Below are positions 36,360 to 48,260 of a DNA stretch of 64,000 nucleotides, one piece after another; position 1 is the first letter of the stretch; each line of letters starts with the position of its first letter. The DNA is from Sphagnum magellanicum (lineage: Eukaryota; Streptophyta; Sphagnopsida; Sphagnales; Sphagnaceae), in NCBI GenBank assembly GCA_021904315.1, contig CM038918.1, forward strand, positions 19,529,303 through 19,593,302, given 5' to 3'. The notes under the pieces were generated by a model, which had not been told where the DNA came from, did no database searches, and saw nothing but the letters and a program-made list of their open reading frames with translations. The translations under genes and the position numbers were made by a program.

Positions 36360-36700
36360 TCAAAGGTTTTTAATCTTGTCCTTCAATTTATTTTTCTTGT
36401 GCACTTCCACAAACTTTTCAACAATTTCATCATTCTTTAATAAAACCACAAAATTAGATGAGTAATTGGTTAGCAAGCATTGTTCATCATACATGCCATT
36501 CCCATATTCTTGACAAGCAACGCACTTTCTGTACAAATGCTTTAAATCTGCTGAACCAATTATATAAATTGTGCATAAAATCCAAGAAAGAAAGTCAATG
36601 TTGAACTGTTCTCAATTTCAAGACCGAAGCAACCATCAACATGAATGACTTTGAAAATTTGTTGTACATGCTGGTCACCAACATTTTGATGGTGCTTGGA
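36360..36700 (-). pseudogene. Unassigned coding-like stretch (possible pseudogene or captured exon)
   Basis: Two adjoining minus-strand frames look protein-like rather than random. The upstream frame reads HQNVGDQHVQQIFKVIHVDG then CFGLEIENSSTL (about 36690-36555). After a stop and frame change the second reads ADLKHLYRKCVACQEYGNGM then YDEQCLLTNYSSNFVVLLKN and DEIVEKFVEVHKKNKLKDKI, ending in a stop near 36365. Charged residues and a Cys-X2-Cys pair are present. I do not recognise the family. It could be a decayed exon, a transposon protein, or chance. Confidence 0.3.
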
Positions 36701-37214
36701 TCCTTAGATCCTCTCTTCAAACATGACTTATTGAATGGTAAGGACAAAATGCAAGGAAATTGGGAGAGGATCAAGATCCTGGATGATGGTTGTTGCTCCC
36801 ATTCTCAAGACACGCAATCTCTTAAATCTGATATTTGTATCAAAAGGAGAAAGCGTAAGGACCACCTTTGTATCTAGTAGAGGTTTTTATAAGCTTTGTG
36901 ATGTCCTATTTGTTGACTTTGGGTTGGTGTGTAATGTTTGTGGCAACACATTTGAAGTGCATCATGGAGCAACATGACATCAAGACTAGGCTTTAAGATC
37001 AAAATTTGAATAGTAAGAAACAAAATTTGAATCAACTACAAGTTCAATACAAGTGGAATCACACTAGTCACTTGTATGCAAATATGATGTTTTCCAAAGT
37101 TCCATCATAAGTTAATGGATGCACATGTTTCAAAGATGAAAATTTGGAAACAAGGCTTTATAGTTTAATATATTTTGATTCATTCCAACTTAAACTAATA
37201 TTGCAACTTAAACA

Positions 37215-37400
37215 TATATAGGTCTAGGCTTAGGCCGAGTATCAACACTAGCCTCGAAGGGACTTGAGGTTATACTAGGAATATATTTGCCTTATTTAAT
37301 ACCAAATATATGTAGGTACCTTATGTTAGTTTCAATATCAAGTATATACAAGTGCTTTTACTAGCCAAAAATCACTTTTGAATCAAATATTAGGATAAAA
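37215..37400 (+). repeat. Dispersed repeat family 4, copy 1
   Basis: This copy resembles 50060-50280: ACTAGCCTC or CCAGCCTC, GGGACTTGAGGT, ATATTTGCC/ATATCAG, TTTAATA, GTTTCAATAT and AGTATATACA/GGTATATACA occur in the same order. Both are rich in TAATACC-type words. Edges and origin are uncertain. Confidence 0.4.
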
Positions 37401-37649
37401 TTGGTTTGAAAGTTTTTAATATTGCCTAAAACTAAGCCACATTGGTATGAATAGGTGGGTATCACATGGAGGGCCGGTTTTCAGGCCAGATTTCAAGTTG
37501 GTTCTCACTTTAAGTGAGAATTGCATCCTTTAGAATTGTTAAGGTACCAAATGGGTTTAAATCTAATACTCATGGATGTTAAAAAAGAACCCCTAAGTCC
37601 AATTCTTTGGCTAATAAAGCTTATACAAAAGAGGTACAAAAAAGTGGGT

Positions 37650-37720
37650 GCTTAGTAGTAAAGACTTCAAGTCAAAGCCTCTTTGATCTCAAGTAATTTT
37701 TTTACCATTAGGCCACAAAC
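37650..37720 (-). mobile_element. Degenerate tRNA-like SINE head, possible copy 3
   Basis: On the minus strand TGGCCTAATGG (37705-37715) fits the pol III A box and resembles those at 13593 and 16766. The B box is not convincing (a GACTTGAAG-like sequence about 40 nt further), so the assignment is weak. Confidence 0.25.
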
Positions 37721-38238
37721 TTTATTTTGTAAATACAAAAAAACCATTTTTCTATTTGAAGTTTACACATGCCAATGGGTTTTAAGCCATTGATATAAAT
37801 GAATTTAAAATCAAAATAGTCACATTAATGTAATTATGTCCTTGACATGTGGCTAAGACATTAATCTTATTTCAAGGAGTCCAAGTTCAAGTTTTAAAAT
37901 GGTGAACATTAGCTTAATTTGAAAATCAATGATTCTTTTTCTAAATATATTCTGAAAGTTGAAACAGGTATGAAAATTTGTGAAAAAAATACAAGAACCA
38001 AATTAGTTTTTTGAATTCCCATAAGAATTAGAATTTGCTTTGAAAAATAAAAATTGTCCAACATTGGTATGAACATTTAAATTTTTTTAAATATTCAATA
38101 TTACGACTAGATATGCTTGAAAGTCAATATTAGACCAAAACTATTATTATAGAGTATGAGGAAACAATTTAAGTGGTAGAATTATGTAAATATGGGTGAT
38201 AATCCCATCCTTTAGGAATACCACTAGGAACATCACAC

Positions 38239-38321
38239 CCCAAAATTTTGAGATTCATCCAACTTTAGAACAACATAAGACCCAAAATTTGGAAATTCAT
38301 CCAACTTTAAAACAACATAGG
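38239..38321 (+). repeat. Tandem duplication, two units of 42 bp
   Basis: CCCAAAATTTTGAGATTCAT... (38239-38280) is followed at once by CCCAAAATTTGGAAATTCAT... (38281-38321). Both continue CCAACTTTA.AACAACATA. Read directly. Confidence 0.92.
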
Positions 38322-40099
38322 ATTCATTTATGAAAAAAAATCATTTCAAATTTTATATCAAATAAATTACCCAAGTCATGAAATTTGAAACTTCAATTAA
38401 ATTTACCAAAAAAAATTAAATTTTAAATTTAAAAAAATCCAAATGAATGGTCAAAAAATTTATTTCAAAAGAGTAACATTTGGGGTTCATTTGTTCAAGA
38501 ACACAAAAGAAACAAGTTTTTTCACTTTTAAAAAATACTTTTATTCCCTAGGAGGACATCAAACAATCATTTCTTATTTTTTCAATAGATAATGAATTGA
38601 AGCAACCACCTTTTTTTTTTAATGATTTTTGAAGGTTGAGATTAGAAGGTCTTGAAAGGCCATTGTATTCATGTCTACAAATTGTAATAATTCTTCTTCT
38701 CTTTTTGGTTTCAATCAACAATTTGCAGCATACCCTAGTGACTATAATTGATAAACAAAACAAAAAAATATTTTACAATGGTGCAACTTGACACACAATA
38801 ATAAAGGGTCAAAAATTTCAAGAACACATGTCAAGAACGTTTTAGGAACACAAATTTCTTACTTGTATAGCCAATGTAGGTGTGTACAATTTTTCCATAA
38901 TGTATATTATATAGTGGTGCAAGTCAATAGTAAAAAATCATAATTTAAAAGTATTAAAAAAATTTAATTAAATGAAATTGCATCCACCTTTCCTTGAATT
39001 TTGGTGAGGTGGTTTCTACTAGTACCACCAAAAGATGGGTTTGCCTTGGGTAGGAAAATCAAATGAAAAAGACTATACCAATGTTGGGTAGGTACCATGC
39101 ATGGGTCAAAAAAATTTAATATACTCTTTCTTAGTACTCCTTGAAATACCTTATGTTTTGATTCCCATCAATCTTAATGAATAAAAAAAAGTCAAATATT
39201 TTAATGTATGATAGTTTAAACTACCATATGAATTTAGACTCATCAATATTATCCATTTTTGTGTCCATGTGTATGAAGGTATAATCTAACTTGAAAGAAT
39301 ACATAAAGGTGGCATTGTGACACCCTTTTGTTATAAAAAAAACCAATGATGCAATGAAAGTAAACAAAACATATACACAAAATGAGAAAACTTCACAAGC
39401 AAAAATGTTTTAGAAAAAAACAAAATGAAAGGTGAAAATTTTACCAAGCTTGGAAAGGAAAATGTGAAGTTTGCCATTTCAAGATTTACACAAATGTTTT
39501 TGGAGGGGTTGAAGGGGAAGAAATAACAATCCAACAAAATCAAAACATGAAACAATAAGCAAAGGAATTAGTAAGGTGAAATAACAATGTGTAATAGTAA
39601 GGCAAAACACCAAGTGTGCAAAACAACAAGTGAAAGTAGTAAGGCCAAAAAGCACATGGAACATCAAGTTCAAGGCAACAAGCAACTAAACTAAGCAAAC
39701 AAGATAACAAATAAAAACAACAACAAAATGACCCAAAAAAATTAGCACCCAAGCATTTGCTAGCCCTCTTCATATTCATGGAGTGTGGAGATGACACCTT
39801 TGCACACACAATAGTTGCATGGTGTTGCCCCTAACCCTAATCTCATTTTCTTTGTATTCGTTAACCTAAAACCTAGCTTAATAAGCTTACACTAAAACTT
39901 ATATGCTAACATAGACCCCTAAATCATAAACCTTAGACCCTTATTATTGAAAATCGAAATCAAATACATTCTAATATTCAAGAAAGCTTTTGTATTCTAA
40001 CATTCATATACCCTAGTGAAAACTATCATGTTAGTTTTCACTAAAGGCATCATCATTTGTGATACTCGTTCCACTTGACTTTTGACAAAACCTATTTTT
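38322..40099. other. Stretch without a recognised gene
   Basis: AT-rich. The overlapping minus-strand frames at 39331-39809 are rich in Phe, Leu and Cys and have no domain I recognise. Dispersed repeat family 3 copy 2 (39150-39310) lies here. Part of it could be the 3' end of the copia element, but no LTR was found. Confidence 0.4.
39150..39310 (+). repeat. Dispersed repeat family 3, copy 2
   Basis: Matches 17645-17830 through TTTTGATT.CCATCAAT.TTAATGAATAAAA, CAAATATTTTA, GTTTAAACTA, CATCAATATTATCCATTTT and a GAAAGAATA tail. Diverged, no coding content. Confidence 0.5.
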
Positions 40100-40149
40100 A
40101 AAAGACAAGATTGCATCTACTCATACTATGCAAAAGGGAATTTTTAAAT

Positions 40150-40632
40150 CCATAATTTAAAAAAATAAATCAACACACCTTATGTTTAAAACCTTTTTGA
40201 ATATAACCTTAAATCGGTTCACAATTTGTTTTCATCCAAATGACCATTGAGAAAAGTTGTGTGGACATCCATTTGATGGACATCAAGATCTAGGGAGGCT
40301 ACAAAAGAGAATAATTTTTTTTAAAGAGATAATTTTTATGTTCATGGACTAAACGTTTCAAGATAATTAAGTCTTGGTTCTTGTGAAAAACCTTGTATGA
40401 CAATATGGGCTTTCTATTTTAATATTGAACTATCTAAATTATATTTCCTTCAAAGGACCCATTTATAACTTATTAATGTCCTATTAGGAGGTAAGTCATC
40501 CAATTTTGTTTTATTCATAAAAAGAAAAGTGAATTCATCATCAAGTGTAGTTTCCCATTTGCTAACATGTAGCAAATTTTTGAATTCTTTGATTATGTTG
40601 GATTCATTTACTTCATCGTAAAAAACATACAC
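40150..40632 (-). pseudogene. Ty1/copia reverse transcriptase remnant (N-terminal half)
   Basis: The minus strand encodes VSKWETTLDDEFTFLFMNKT and LPPNRTLISYKWVL, the start of copia RT (W..AM..E..SL..N.TW.LV.LP.....I.CKWV.K). In shifted frames IQGFSQEPRLNYLETFSP and SLDLDVHQMDVHTTFLNGHL follow. These correspond to RGFSQ..G.DY.ETFSPV and LDVHQMDVKTAFLNGDL, where the Asp of QMDV is a catalytic residue and is retained. The YVDD half of the domain was not found downstream, so RT is truncated or decayed beyond recognition. Confidence 0.92.
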
Positions 40633-41199
40633 AAAATTGAAAATACCTTTATACTTAAGATTTGGTTTCTTGAGTTTAGTTGAACATCAAACATATTTTC
40701 AGGGCCTTTAATGACAATCAAACCAAAGTTGGGATGTCAAAACATCTTGTAAATGAAAAGCCTTATCTACAAACATAGGCATTGAAGGAAATGTTGGCTA
40801 GATTGGGCATTTTGCAACTTATTTGGTGGATTTTCCTTTGGTGGGTTGACCATCCCTAGATTGACCACTAATTGAAAAGGAATTGCAATTTTCTTTTCAA
40901 ATTCATTATTGAATTGCATGAAGCTTTCTTCCTTGTCCTTGATTGGGTCAGTGATAAAAACTTTAGTAGTTTTTCCCTTTTCTTTTGGAATTAAGGCCCC
41001 AATTCATTGAAAACATCTCAACAAAAAATAACTTGTTGCTTTGATTTTTCAAACAACCTATATGATTTATGGCCTTCAATTTCTCCATAACCATGGAATT
41101 TACATGAATAGTTGATTTTGAATCTAATTTATGCATAACTTTATTGGTATGTATGGGCATATGATGGACATCCAAAGATTTTAAAGTTGCTTGCATCCA

Positions 41200-41840
41200 A
41201 AACTAAGTACCACACCAAGCTTCATGAAGTGTAATAGGGTTGTGGCAAGTGTTTTATTTTGAACAAAATAGGTCGAACACATTGCTTCCACCAAAAAAAA
41301 ATAGAAGTCCAATGTTTGTTTGCATAAAATTAGCACTTTCAATGACTAAAGTCCAATTTTTGTGCTCAACCACTCCATATTGCTTTGGAATATATAACAT
41401 TGTTAGTTGCCTTATTATGACATGAATTTCACAAAAATCTTTGAATTCATGATTAACAAACTTGCCTCCATTATTTGTCTAAACTATAGTAATCTTTTCA
41501 CTAATTTGATTTTCCACAAATGCCTTCAATATTTGGAGTCTTTCAAAAAATATATATTTATATTTGATGAAATATAATATTTTATATTGAAAATAATCAT
41601 CAACAAAAATGAGGAAATACTTGGCTCCTCTAAATGTAACTATTGACATCAACCCACATAAATAAGGTGTCAAGCCCAAAACTTTGGCTGCTTTTTGACC
41701 ATCTTTTAGAAACTTGAACTTGTGTTGGTTGTTGAACAAACAACTTTTACAAAATGTCCATTGGGTGCAAACAAAGTAACAAGAGCCACCCTTACCAATG
41801 TGACTTTACTTTGACATATTATTTTGAACTATTTCAAAAG
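41200..41840 (-). pseudogene. Ty1/copia integrase remnant
   Basis: The minus strand reads FCKSCLFNNQHKFKF (the Cys pair of the HHCC zinc finger), LGLTPYLCGLMS, GAKYFLIFVDDY, TNNGGKFVNHEFKDFCEIH and IPKQYGVVEHKNWTL. In the copia integrase core these correspond to HTDLCGPM, FVDDYSRK, SDNGGEF and TPQQNGVVERKNRTL. The first catalytic Asp reads Tyr (TPY for HTD), the second reads Asn (TNN for SDN), and the Glu of VVE is kept. A stop precedes TNNGG. So the fold is recognisable and the active site is destroyed. Confidence 0.93.
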
Positions 41841-42229
41841 TAATGGGAGTGTTGGTCAATGTTGTGGTAGATTGTGACAGGTTATGGAATGTGATGGATA
41901 AGAAAACACATGATTTTTATATGGTGACCAAAATTACTTTTTTTGGGGTCATTACCTATTATATTATTATGTCAATTCTTGAATAATTATTATACATGAT
42001 TATGTCATTTAAAAAGCATTCCAAGTCCTTTAAAAAATGAAAAAAATAACAAAGCGTCAGTTACAATGCTTTATGCATGCTTTTGATTATTCTACACTCA
42101 TTAAATTCAAAAAAATTCCATAGATTTTCATAATATATCTAAAAATGTGTCATGCAAAAATATTTAAAAACTTGAAACCTTAGTATTATTTTTTATACTA
42201 AAACATGAAAATCCGAACATTGGTGACAC

Positions 42230-42370
42230 TTGATGTGGTAACTACTATTAATGTGGTTGCACCCATTTGAAATATCAAGATGTTGATGCCTTGTACAACT
42301 CCTTTGGTTTCCATAAGTTTCAATGTTTATATGTTACAATGGCCAAAACTTAAATGTCATTGCATTGTGT
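42230..42370 (-). pseudogene. Ty1/copia GAG-pre-integrase fragment
   Basis: A minus-strand frame encodes HLSFGHCNI then TLKLMETKGVVQGINI. It matches the copia pre-integrase block (LWH.R.GH.N...L..M...G.V.G.P), the His part of the integrase zinc finger. One stop lies between the two halves. Its position upstream of integrase fits. Confidence 0.65.
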
Positions 42371-43263
42371 CTTCATGGGACATATTATCAACATGTCCAA
42401 CATTTAATTTATCATTTGAATTTTGAATAGATTTTCCAATTGGGCATAAGGAGCCTTCCTTAATACATTCAAATTTTATGTTGTGACTTGGGTTTGAGAG
42501 CTAATTACACATATGTTATTAATGAACTCAAACTTCAACCCCTTATTTGTTGACTTTCCTATACTCAAGATTTTAAAACAATATTGGGACATGTAAAATT
42601 TCTTGGACCTTAGTTTATCATGCCAAAGTTTGATTTAATGAACACACCACATTTAAGGCTACTTGGTAATCTATCAGGTTTGAACAAAAGAATAAAAAAT
42701 ATAAGGAATGAAAATACATTCTTGCATGTATTATGACAAATAGTCATAATAAAAAATTGGTGGCAATATATTACCAAATTAATAGTGACAAAAAATTACC
42801 AAAATTCAAGAATCAATAGCATAAACAAACTACCAATGTTTTGCATAATTGGTAACAAACAAGCTTAGACCAATTTTGTTTATTTGCAACAATTATAATA
42901 CTTGAACCTTTAAACAATCAAGCAAGTTGAAATTTGCTTAGAAACACAAAGAATTTCTCAATGCACAAAAGTTTTGTTGTGGTATACCCATCTTGAAAAC
43001 AATTGGAGCTCCTCAAAAAAATGGAAAAATGGTATTTCAAAATGCATGCTTGAGAACGCCAAACACAAAACATAAATCCCCAAGAAGAAAGTAGTGTTGT
43101 CCAAAATGAATGACAATGCTTCCTACTGGACATAGATGATTACAAAAAAGAATTGGAAGAAATTAAGAATATTGTCTTTTAGATTTACAAGTATTAGAGT
43201 CCTAACTGGAAGTGCTTTACTACAATTTTATAATGGGAGTGAAAACTTCTATTTTGGATATCT

Positions 43264-43320
43264 CCAATGACATTCTTTGGCATGATGACTAGGAACTTTT
43301 TGGCACTAAAAGCAAGCCCC
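43264..43320 (-). pseudogene. Copia gag zinc-knuckle remnant
   Basis: The minus strand translates to GACF-stop-CQKVPSHHAKECHW. This is the CX2CX4HX4C nucleocapsid knuckle (CF.C.K.GH.AK.C) with a stop in the CX2C and one extra residue before the His. Located upstream of integrase in the sense direction, as expected for gag. Confidence 0.7.
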
Positions 43321-44139
43321 TTTATTTTCCTTTTATTATCCTTATTTTTTTTTAAATTTTAGAAAAACATTTGATTTAGAATTGCCATTCTAATTATCTT
43401 TCTATTGGGAAAATTTAAAAGTCTTTTTAAATGAATTTCCTTTATTCAAATTTCCATAAAATGTTGTGGTTGATTTAGAAAAATTGTTACCTCCTAACAG
43501 AATTACATGTTTTCCCAATGCTCGAAACAATTGGTCAAAATTAGATTTGGAAGACTTCCCATGGAGCTCTCACAAATCCTACATGTGATTTTATGAAATA
43601 ACACAACAATTATAATGTTACATCTTCATTAAAGGAAGTGACTCTTGCCTTGGCTAACTAGATTGGTTTTGTAAATTTCCAAAAAGAAATATAATTGTTA
43701 CCTTTGAGAGTTATTATATGTCACATGTCACTTGCGATCCTTGAAAAAAAAACCTTTACCTTAAATCATTTTCAATTTCACACTCCAATTTGAGGAATTC
43801 ATTCCATTTAATTTGTAATGACTTTGATATTCTAATGTGGTTGTCATGATTGTTCTTTACTTGAGCAATTGAATTTCTTAAAAAGATTACATGCCAATGA
43901 AATTTATCAAAATCTCATCAAGAAAGTTGTTAAAAATTCAACTATTTATCTAACTCATATTAACACAGGAGGAGTTTTGGACTTCCATAATATCATTTAT
44001 GTTTTGATTTTGAACTTTGTCCTCACTCTTAGTTTTAACCAAGTTCCAAGTTCATTTTGTTTATTATGATTGGAATGTCAATGAATTCATCTCTTAATAT
44101 AGACCCAAATGAATATTGCATTGTAATATTTTTCCTAAT

Positions 44140-44151
44140 GCTCTAATACCA
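44140..44151 (-). other. Retrotransposon primer-binding site (tRNA-iMet type)
   Basis: The minus strand reads TGGTATTAGAGC, one base from TGGTATCAGAGC, the usual plant copia primer-binding site complementary to the 3' end of initiator tRNA-Met. The C-to-T change fits decay of methylated cytosine. The 5' LTR should begin immediately beyond it (44152 upward); its outer end is not evident. Confidence 0.75.
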
Positions 44152-45482
44152 TTAAGAAAAGACTACACATGATTGAGTACACAAAAGGACTGAAAGAATA
44201 ATTTTATGAAAGACTAAATCACATGTATAACATTGTGTTCTAAATACATGAAAAGCCATATCCGTGTGTCTTAGCAATTGCCTTGAGAATGTTCTACATA
44301 GATTAAATTAGTCTGATGAATGAAGCTAGGCTTCATATAGTACTTCCTATATCATAATAATTGTGAGAAGAAGAATGTGGAATATGAAGATGCATTAAAT
44401 TTGGAGAAAAGGATGGTGCAACTAAGAGGGTGTGTGGGCAACAACACAAGCAAGAATTCCTTGTACTTGACCACATGGACATTGGTCTAGTGTTTAATTT
44501 GTGAGAAGGAGTTTTCCTCTTTTTTCCTTTTTTTCTGAATTTTTGCATCCGTCAATGAGCCCTCCTCCTCCCCTGTTGCATTTGAAGTCAGGACAAAAGT
44601 AAAACTGAAAATTGCAAGGTTCATGAAGTTCATTGCAACACTCATACCAGCTTCATGTGATGGAAGACATGACTACAAGCTCTTTAAAGCCAGGAAACAT
44701 TTTAAATAAAATAACTTTCCTTTTTGGTGGCACTTCATTGTGGCTATGTAGTTTCAATCTTTTAGCACACAATAGGGTTTGGTGCACAAGGAGGTTTGCA
44801 AGACCAAACTTGGAAATTATGGATTCCCATACAAAAATCTGGGTTCCAGTGACATGAAGTCACCCAACAAGAAGTGCAGAAATTTGTGTAAACTCTGAAC
44901 TTGAAAACTGGGTTCTGGTGAAAACCTGATTCTTGGTTATATTCAAGGTTAAGGAGCTTAAAAAATTAGATGAAACAATACATGGAAGACCCAAAAAAAA
45001 AAGATGAAATTCTAAATAGGGATCTATCTATTTCTAAGATTGTCCAAAACCTTTGTTTCACATTGTGGGTGCTTGATCTGCCGATGTTGGAGTATTTTCC
45101 TACTTACAAGTTGTAACCCAGGCTAGGCTTGTAAGAGACTTATGTGGTGATGCAAGAAACTCATAGCAACTGATTGAAAGGCAGAACCTCACCTTATGAT
45201 TGTTGTGAACCCTTTCTGCAAATTTGGCTTGAATTTTTGTTTCCAACAATGCATCCAACTAAGGCTAAAAAAAGTACATGAATTTTATTTGCTTTGCCCT
45301 TCATGGCAGAGACATTGGGATTCACCCAGAAAGTGAGGCCAAAGTTTAGTAGGGAGAATTTGATGACAGCTGAGATTTTATATCTTCTTGATGTCCATAA
45401 GGGCATGCACAGAGCCACTTACACTATTGATAACTATTCTGCAAATCCCAGTTGAAACAATTAAGTTGTGCAGATTTGAGTA

Positions 45483-45640
45483 CTAGTAGTATTGGAATCT
45501 GATCCGAACGTGAAGATCAACATGGCTTTCATATTCTCGAGGAAATATTCCCATAAAGTTTTGGGCGTCCTGTAGCAACCCATCAAATTCTGGCACAAGG
45601 TTTTCATCCCCATCAAAATTATGTGGATCACATGAGAATC
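45483..45640 (-). pseudogene. Unassigned protein-like frame (possible exon remnant)
   Basis: The C-terminal part of a 142-codon minus-strand frame reads FSCDPHNFDGDENLVPEFDG then LLQDAQNFMGIFPREYESHV and DLHVRIRFQ. Its composition is that of a soluble protein, whereas the upstream part of the frame is hydrophobic and intron-like. I do not recognise the family and see no clear splice sites. It could be one exon of a decayed gene or chance. Confidence 0.25.
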
Positions 45641-47307
45641 TTTTTCCCCATATGATCATTTTGATGAAGAAATGTGCAGCTCCACTTCTAATGATCAGAA
45701 GGAGGATGACAAGCTGATACGAGTGGAGCTTCCCAAATGCAGTACTAGAGAAATTAATGAAGCTTGAAAGAATTATGAAATTAAAAGTGAAAAACACACA
45801 TTGAGTTTGAGACTCAAACCTTTGATTAACACCCAAGCTCAAAATTGGATTACAATATTCAAAATTGACAACCCACAAGTAAAAAGTTACTTCACAATTC
45901 AGACAAAACACACTATTTTATGATCATCTCCACTCTACCATTTGATCACTATCTCTTTGCTTGCTACCTCCATGTCTTCTTCCTCTAGTCCCTCCGTTTG
46001 GTACATTGGCAAAAAGGGCTACATCATGCCCAAATTTCAACCTTGTTCATTACTTTCTTCCTTCTCCAAAACATCTATCTATTCCTGAACTTCTCCTCCT
46101 CATCTTAAATTTTCCTCATTAACATCACCATTAAAAGCTTCTTCAACCAGCTTGCACTCATTAATTGTTTGTTGTCGAACATGAATTTCAACCCACAAAA
46201 TTCACTAAAAAAAAATTTTAAAGGAAAAAATAAGAATAGTTTTTTTTTAAAAACAACTTAAGCTTGGTAATTGTATCTTTTCTTCTTTGGCAATAAGATT
46301 TCTCATTTGCTTTCAAAGAAAATTTTTAATGTGTTGTGATATTTTTTTCAAAGTTTTGTAAGGACTAATATTGTTAAACAAATGTGGTCTTGAAAATTAA
46401 ATTCATACATAGATTGCTTAATTAATATTTCTTCTTGGGATTAATTTTTGCCAATTTAAGGGACACAACATCAAATCTAAAATAAAATTAACTTAGAACT
46501 TGGGCATCAGCCCTAATCATACTCCCAAAACAACCAACACCCACTTAATTTGACATTAAAGTCCCTTCACAAACGGTTGTGATTTCAATTGCCCCACTTG
46601 GAGATGGTCCAGACATTACCTACTGCAACAAAACCTCTCTTTAGTGTTGGTGTGACAACATCAATTGGTGAATTAAAACCAGACTTGAGCCCTCCCTCAA
46701 GTTTTGTTTGTACACAAAGCCAAGTCATTTAACCCAACTCTAAACTGCAGAGATCTGATTAGTTGCAGAGCTGATGCCCACTTCAAGTAGTCAAAGGACC
46801 AAAAGTGTCATCTCTTTCCAGTGTAATTTGATTAGCATTTTATTTTTTGTGGCCAAAATTTGCAAACTGGTTTGTGATTTTTTTTCAAAATGTGAAAAAA
46901 AGTGGTTTTTAGGGTTTTCTGATTGCCAAAATAAAATCATTTCCTAATTAACATTTTGAAAAAAAAAAATCACCAGGTTCTACATTACCTGTTGGGATTT
47001 ATTCACAACAATTGTAAGAACTTAGTGGCCAAGCACATTAGCCCCTTGTACTTCATCACTTCAACAAGAGGTTATCCCAATGGGTTCAACGGTCTGTAAG
47101 ATGGAAATACATAACAACCTTGCAAGCAGGCATTTTTTTCATGAAAGGCCCCCTGCACAGGGTGAGTGGGCATGGTTGGAAATTATGTTTCGTAATTTCC
47201 CATCATACTAATGGGAGGCCCTGCCATGCAAACCTACATTGGTCATTATGCCTCATAATTCCCTACTTATAAGGCATACTACACTTAATCCTCAAGCACA
47301 TGTTGTT

Positions 47308-47325
47308 AGGGTTTAGGGTTTAAAA
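47308..47325 (+). repeat. Two-unit telomere-like motif
   Basis: GTTAGGGTTTAGGGTTTAAA contains two TTTAGGG-type units. Short enough to be chance. Confidence 0.35.
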
Positions 47326-47397
47326 CCATACACCCAGGGTCCACCACATCCTAAAATTCACATTGCCCCACACAAAATCAATTTGATGGGTTGTTAG

Positions 47398-47425
47398 ATA
47401 TATATATATAAATATTTATATATAC
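47398..47425 (+). repeat. TA-rich simple repeat
   Basis: TA dinucleotides interrupted by AAATATT, read directly. Confidence 0.85.
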
Positions 47426-48203
47426 TCCATCTGCATGAAGCCCTCCTCAACAATATTGATAGTCTGATCCCCTCCAAAGTTGATTGAGTACCACAATCTT
47501 TTACGGTCCTTGCTCACATTCCAGCTGGTAGTAGGTGTAGGTACCAGGGTCCAGGACCATCTAGAAGAATATGTGCAAGCTGGTGATGAACTTATCATCA
47601 CACTAAGTTGACAAATAGGCCATATACCAATCGTACCAAGTTTATGACAGAAAGAATGTAAAGTACAACTCCTGTTCCAGGTCTTTGAAAAGCTAACCCT
47701 TTCACAGAACCAAATTTTCATGAGCAAATAAGGTTGACAAATTATGCCAAATGACAGTGAACCAACTACCACCAAGACAGCAAGCTGAGATTTGGTGGAA
47801 GAACCTTTCAACATCAAGAGAAACAAGGAGGAGACTTTTAAGAGGTAAGTTATACCATTCATTCATGGGTCATATGACTTTATAATCAGCAGGTTCACCC
47901 ACACATATCCCCTCTTATTTGGGCCTCTTCTAGTCTTCATCACATCCAGAAGTCATCATCCATTCATGTATCCCCCCTATCCACTACATAAATTATTGTT
48001 GTTGTGCATCGAACAATTGTCATCCTTTCTCAGTCATAGATTTCTTTGAATGGAGAGCAGTGTGGATCTTATTCTTAGGGATGGTTTAGGAATATCAAGA
48101 ATTTTGCCACATGTTCAAGGGTGGACGTGAGCGGTGCTTCTTGGGTCATGACTTTGATCCCAAGTTAGTCCCAAAGTTGGGTAGGGGGAAAAACAATTAA
48201 GCT
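47426..48203. other. Stretch with one unassigned frame
   Basis: A minus-strand frame of 148 codons (47416-47862) is one of the longer frames in the window but carries no motif I recognise. Its composition (Ser, Trp, Cys, Ile rich) is not persuasive. I do not call it a gene. Confidence 0.35.
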
Positions 48204-48260
48204 GGTTGGAATCAAATGTGGAGAATCAAATGTGGTTGGAATCAAATGTGGAGAATCAAC
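48204..48260 (+). repeat. Tandem repeat, 30-bp unit, about two copies
   Basis: GGTTGGAATCAAATGTGGAG followed by AATCAAATGT (48204-48233) is repeated at 48234-48260. The unit itself contains two AATCAAATGT words. Read directly. Confidence 0.92.

Larger units (their letters stand above)
40100..44151 (-). mobile_element. Decayed Ty1/copia retrotransposon
   Basis: On the minus strand the canonical copia order is visible. It runs from the primer-binding site (44140-44151), through a gag zinc knuckle (about 43264-43320), the GAG-pre-integrase region (about 42230-42370) and integrase (about 41200-41840), to reverse transcriptase (about 40150-40632). Integrase precedes RT, which separates copia from gypsy. 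Stops, frameshifts and lost catalytic residues show it is dead. The region after RT is not recognisable and no LTR pair was found, so the 3' part may be truncated. Confidence 0.88.
44152..47397. other. Stretch with no assigned gene; 5' LTR expected in its first part
   Basis: The first few hundred bases should be the copia 5' LTR, but no partner LTR was found. The rest is AT-rich with poly-A/T runs and short frames. A protein-like minus-strand frame at 45483-45640 is listed separately. A double TTTAGGG-like word occurs at 47308-47325. Confidence 0.4.

Noticed and set aside
8321..47325. Interstitial telomere arrays suggested by three TTTAGGG-like pairs (8321, 22151, 47308)
   Set aside because: Each has only about two units, which is too short to claim a telomeric origin.
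47416..47862. 148-codon minus-strand frame
   Set aside because: No recognisable domain, unusual Trp/Ser/Cys content and no supporting gene structure.
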